From: Chitinophaga filiformis | GTDB taxonomy: Bacteria > Bacteroidota > Bacteroidia > Chitinophagales > Chitinophagaceae | Length of the DNA: 64,000 nt | Assembly: GCF_023100805.1 (NCBI RefSeq) | Contig: NZ_CP095855.1 | Location: forward strand, 2,273,001 to 2,337,000 | Direction of reading: 5' to 3' | Shown: positions 61,145 through 64,000 of the stretch, one piece after another | How the letters are laid out: each line of letters begins with the position of its first letter | How positions within the stretch are numbered: position 1 is the first letter of the stretch | Made by a program: the position numbers and the translations under genes | Notes under the pieces: generated by a model | Databases searched by the model: none | What the model was told of the DNA's origin: nothing | The model's input: the letters and a program-made list of their open reading frames with translations, nothing else

Positions 61145-61639
61145 ATGGACGAATTACTTACAAACTGGGAACAGAAGGCCCAGGAGCAGCAGAAAGCCAA
61201 CAAACAGTTCCTGCAGAAGCTGCAGACGAAGAGAGGGAGAGGTGTGGAAAAGCTGTTGCCAGACCTGCATGATGAAGCTTTCAGTCATATTGATTGTCTG
61301 AAATGTGCCGGTTGCTGCAAAACGATCAGCCCCCGCTTTAAAATGCCCGATATAAAACGCATCGCCAAATATAAGGGCATGAAGGAATCTGCCTTTATAG
61401 ACCAATACCTGCGCATGGATGAAGATGGTGATTATGTGGTGAAATTCAGTCCCTGTCCCTTCCTGGATGCTGACAACTACTGCAGCATTTATGATGCGCG
61501 CCCGGGTGACTGCCAGAATTATCCCTACACGGACAGCTTCGATTTTATCAAGCGGCCCAACATTACTTACCTGAACAGTACCATCTGTCCTGCAGTATTT
61601 TATGTGCTGGAAAGATTGAAAAAGATCACGAAGCTATAG
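61145..61639 (+). CDS. YkgJ-type cysteine cluster protein (zinc/iron chelate-binding-like)
   Basis: 164-aa protein with a coiled, charged N terminus (WEQKAQEQQKANKQFLQKLQ) and a CxxCxxCC cluster in CLKCAGCCKTISPRF, then CPFLDADNYCSIYDARPGDCQNYPY, the second set of cysteines. This pattern marks the YkgJ/CxxCxxCC family that may bind Zn or an Fe-S cluster; molecular role not established. Start chosen at MDELLTN (61145) because of the -7 box just upstream; the frame extends to 61064. Confidence 0.88.
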   Translation: MDELLTNWEQKAQEQQKANKQFLQKLQTKRGRGVEKLLPDLHDEAFSHIDCLKCAGCCKTISPRFKMPDIKRIAKYKGMKESAFIDQYLRMDEDGDYVVKFSPCPFLDADNYCSIYDARPGDCQNYPYTDSFDFIKRPNITYLNSTICPAVFYVLERLKKITKL

Positions 61640-61643
61640 CCGC

Positions 61644-62903
61644 TCAGGGTTTCAGGTCCAGCTTGCGCATAGCCGGAGAGATGATATAGGTGGTTATGAC
61701 CACGCCCAATGTAACACAACCGCCAAATACGACAGAAGGTACCAATCCCATCAGACGGGCGGCAAGGCCGCTTTCGAAAGCGCCCAGTTCATTGGAAGAT
61801 CCGACGAACATGGAACTGACAGCAGCTACCCGTCCCCGCATGTCGTCCGGCGTTTTGAGCTGCAGGATCGTCTGGCGGATGATCACACTGATACCATCCA
61901 GCACGCCGCTGACCAGTAAGGCGAAGAAAGAGAGGATAAAGCTTTTCGAAAACCCGAATACGATAATACACAGACCAAACCCGAAAACGGCGGCCAGCAG
62001 TTTAAGCCCCGGTTGATTCACCAATGGCCTGTAAGCCAGAATGAACATAGTGGTGAGGGAACCAACGGCTACCGCCGCCCGCAGGAAACCAAATTCCAGT
62101 GAACCCACATGCAGTACATCCGTTGCAAAGACCGGCAGCATGGAAACGGCGCCGCCAAACAATACAGCAAACATGTCCAGTGCCATCGCATTCAGTACTA
62201 CTTTGGTCTTCCACACGAAACGCATACCCTTGGTCAATCCATCAAAAAAACTTTCTCCCTGTGCTTTATAATGAATAGGTTTAGGCCTGATCTTGATCAG
62301 GCTATATAACGGCGCCAGGAAAACACCCACCACAATAAGCATAGACCAATGAATACCAAACAGATAGATGAAGAGGCCTCCCAGTGCCGGACCTGCCATA
62401 CCGCCTATCTGCCAGGCGCTGCTACTCCAGGTAGAGCCATTGGCATACAGGTTCCGGGGCACGATCAACGCCAGCAACGAGAAATTGGCGGGACTGAGAA
62501 AGGCTCTTGCCACACCGCCCAGGAATACCAGGAAGTAGATCATATTGAGCACCCATCGTGTGGAAATACCGGCTACCGCCTGGTCCCAGGTAAGCAGGAA
62601 CAGGCCAAATCCCATGAAGATGTAAGCAATTACACATAAGATCAATAATCCCCGTTTCTCCCGCTTATCCACAATATGTCCGGCAAAAGGCGCTACCAGC
62701 ACGGCCGGAATTACCTCTGCCAGCCCGATCAGGCCTAATGCGAAAGGATCATGTGTCAGTGCATTTACTTTCCACTCAATAATGGTGAACTGCATAGCTA
62801 ATGCAAACACCATGGCAAAACGAATGACGAGATAGTAGTTGAATTCCGGTATACGTAGCGATGCGTAAGGGTCGTTCTTGATAGTAGTCTCCTGGTTCTC
62901 CAC
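61644..62903 (-). CDS. MFS transporter
   Basis: About 420-aa major facilitator with 12 hydrophobic segments (for example YYLVIRFAMVFALAMQFTII, VIPAVLVAPFAGHIVDKREKR with the loop 2-3 motif, LFLLTWDQAV, GSLTTMFILAY). Resembles the EntS/DHA3-type exporters. The open frame starts at 62963, but a TATTTTTG -7 box at 62926-62933 lies inside it, so the start must be downstream; GTG at 62903 (VENQETTIKNDPYASLR) is the only early candidate. Converges on the cysteine-cluster gene with 4 nt between. Substrate unknown. Confidence 0.85.
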   Translation of the reverse strand: MENQETTIKNDPYASLRIPEFNYYLVIRFAMVFALAMQFTIIEWKVNALTHDPFALGLIGLAEVIPAVLVAPFAGHIVDKREKRGLLILCVIAYIFMGFGLFLLTWDQAVAGISTRWVLNMIYFLVFLGGVARAFLSPANFSLLALIVPRNLYANGSTWSSSAWQIGGMAGPALGGLFIYLFGIHWSMLIVVGVFLAPLYSLIKIRPKPIHYKAQGESFFDGLTKGMRFVWKTKVVLNAMALDMFAVLFGGAVSMLPVFATDVLHVGSLEFGFLRAAVAVGSLTTMFILAYRPLVNQPGLKLLAAVFGFGLCIIVFGFSKSFILSFFALLVSGVLDGISVIIRQTILQLKTPDDMRGRVAAVSSMFVGSSNELGAFESGLAARLMGLVPSVVFGGCVTLGVVITTYIISPAMRKLDLKP

Positions 62904-62925
62904 TGTGCAGTTTTTATGGCCGTCG

Positions 62926-62933
62926 CAAAAATA
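62926..62933 (-). promoter_or_regulatory. -7 element of the MFS gene promoter
   Basis: TATTTTTG on the minus strand, 22 nt before the GTG at 62903, matching TAnnTTTG. This moves the start of the transporter inward. Confidence 0.6.
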
Positions 62934-63175
62934 GAGAATTTGCCCCATTACCCGGTCTTCCAATCTGATAAACGGTAGTATAAAATCCCCCCAAGATGTT
63001 TATTTTTATGTAGCAGGTCCCCCTCCGGAAATTGGTCTGGTTTTAGCATTTGTAAAGTTGTAAAATGTGGCAACCCGTTAAATGCGAGTTAATTGCATTC
63101 TATGCTGCATCGCACTGTTTCTCAATCTTTTGTTAAAAGCAAATGGCCCTTCTGGTTGGATGGGCTATTTTATGC

Positions 63176-63183
63176 TATATTTG
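63176..63183 (+). promoter_or_regulatory. -7 element of the prc promoter
   Basis: TATATTTG matches TAnnTTTG, with TTG at 63156-63158 (17-nt gap), 22 nt before the ATG at 63206. Confidence 0.6.
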
Positions 63184-63205
63184 ATGACGTTCAATTTTGG
63201 ATTCT

Positions 63206-64000
63206 ATGAGAAGAATGAAAGTGATTATACCAGTTGCACTGCTTACGATCTCAATGGGGGTGTTGGCTTTCAGCAAACTGCATAAAGAAGATCCTCCAGG
63301 CAGATACGAAGTGATCATGGGCCTGGTAGGACAAATACTAACCCAGGGACACTATCAACCTAAGGAGATTAACGACGCTTACTCTAAAGAAGTTTTTGAT
63401 AAATACCTGAAGAGCCTGGACAGTGAAAAGAAATTTTTCCTGAAGAGTGATATCAAGGGGTTGGAAAACGTATCTACCCACATCGACGATGAGCTGCAGG
63501 GCGCTCCGCTGGACTGCTTTAATGCCATCAATGCCATCATCAAACAACGTGTTGCCGAAGCAGCTTCCATTTACCCGGAAATACTTTCCAAGCCATTTGA
63601 CTTTACGAAAGACGAAAAGGTGGTCCTGGATCCCGATAAGATTGATTACCCCGAAAGCCTCGAAGAGCGTAAGGAAGCCTGGAGAAAAGTACTGAAATAC
63701 CGTACGCTGGAAAAATTAACAGAACTGCAGGAAGCCCGCGACAAACAGAAAGACAAAGCCGGCGAAAAGATTAAAACGGATGTCGAACTGGAAGCTGAAG
63801 CAAGGGCCAAGGTAAAGACCGTATACGACCGTTATTTTGACCGTCTGAAGAACAGACAGGATGATAACGAGCGTTTCAGCATGTTTATAAACGCCATTAC
63901 CACCACTATGGACCCACATACTGATTTCTTCCCGCCAGCGGAAAAGAGGGCTTTCGAAGAGCAGATGGCCGGTAAGTTCTTTGGTATTGGCGCCCAGTTG
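63206..64000 (+). CDS. prc: Tail-specific (C-terminal processing) protease Prc, N-terminal part (3' truncated by window)
   Basis: 265 codons are visible and the frame is open at the window edge. An N-terminal signal or anchor (VIIPVALLTISMGVLAFS) is followed by the helical N-terminal domain of Prc/Tsp proteases: GHYQPKEINDAYSKEVFDKY, LKSLDSEKKFFLKSDI, then FSMFINAITTTMDPHTDFFP before the PDZ domain, whose start (FFGIGAQL) is at the edge. The catalytic Ser-Lys part lies beyond the window. Periplasmic degradation or processing of proteins with exposed C termini is the family role. ATG chosen at 63206; a later Met (residue 4) is possible. Confidence 0.9.
   Translation, partial: MRRMKVIIPVALLTISMGVLAFSKLHKEDPPGRYEVIMGLVGQILTQGHYQPKEINDAYSKEVFDKYLKSLDSEKKFFLKSDIKGLENVSTHIDDELQGAPLDCFNAINAIIKQRVAEAASIYPEILSKPFDFTKDEKVVLDPDKIDYPESLEERKEAWRKVLKYRTLEKLTELQEARDKQKDKAGEKIKTDVELEAEARAKVKTVYDRYFDRLKNRQDDNERFSMFINAITTTMDPHTDFFPPAEKRAFEEQMAGKFFGIGAQL

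Noticed and set aside
1..64000. tRNA, rRNA, CRISPR arrays, prophage or insertion sequences
   Set aside because: None recognised by eye: no cloverleaf-type segments, no regularly spaced identical repeats with unique spacers, no transposase or phage genes. A tRNAscan or Rfam search would settle the RNA part.

Overview
The window looks like a chromosomal segment of a Chitinophaga-like member of the Bacteroidota (Chitinophagaceae). Four things point there: repeated Bacteroidota-type promoters with a TAnnTTTG -7 box and weak or absent Shine-Dalgarno sequences; a type IX secretion cargo with a CHU_C C-terminal domain; menaquinone-organism housekeeping genes; and secreted GH20/GH29 glycosidases. No rRNA, tRNA, CRISPR array, insertion sequence or phage gene was recognised. 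Most of the window is core metabolism.

Layout. 1-5.9 kb: end of a copper monooxygenase-like gene, mutS, then a run of trmH-like, ubiA-like, ruvX and def. 5.9-9.9 kb: two tandem paralogous sigma-70/RskA-type anti-sigma cassettes with TTG and GTG starts, then a secreted protein. 10-17 kb: CHU_C protein, rluD-like, lipB, a 96-bp perfect palindrome, a secreted unknown and a PLP enzyme. 17-21 kb: GH20 and GH29 genes and a sugar nucleotidyltransferase. 22-30 kb: the isoleucine/valine genes ilvE-D-B-N-C-A. 30-38.3 kb: two oxidoreductases, then a D-xylose locus (Na+/sugar symporter, xylB, xylA, aldose epimerase). 38.3-41.8 kb: CsbD, a small membrane protein, a secreted protein, an ECF sigma factor paired with a membrane anti-sigma/trypsin-like protease fusion, and a heptad-repeat lipoprotein. 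42-49.9 kb: aromatic operon pheA-aminotransferase-tyrA-DAHPS/CM-aroB-aroA-aroC. 50-64 kb: FKBP isomerase, CocE-type hydrolase, YjbR, a 1211-aa TraB/GumN protein, gcvP, a cysteine-cluster protein, an MFS transporter and the start of a tail-specific protease.

The most interesting structures are regulatory. Both amino-acid operons are preceded by what read as ribosome-mediated transcription attenuators. The ilv leader encodes a 37-aa peptide with LVVVVVVII, followed by mutually exclusive hairpins and a terminator. The aromatic operon has two attenuators in series: a 20-aa peptide with ten Phe/Tyr/Trp residues and a 26-aa peptide with eleven consecutive Phe/Tyr residues. Each has its own terminator and a complementary anti-terminator strand near its stop codon. 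These small ORFs are easily missed by gene callers. A second highlight is the sigma/anti-sigma pair whose anti-sigma carries a periplasmic serine protease domain with an intact His-Asp-Ser triad.

All functional calls rest on motif recognition and reading the sequence. No database or folding program was run.
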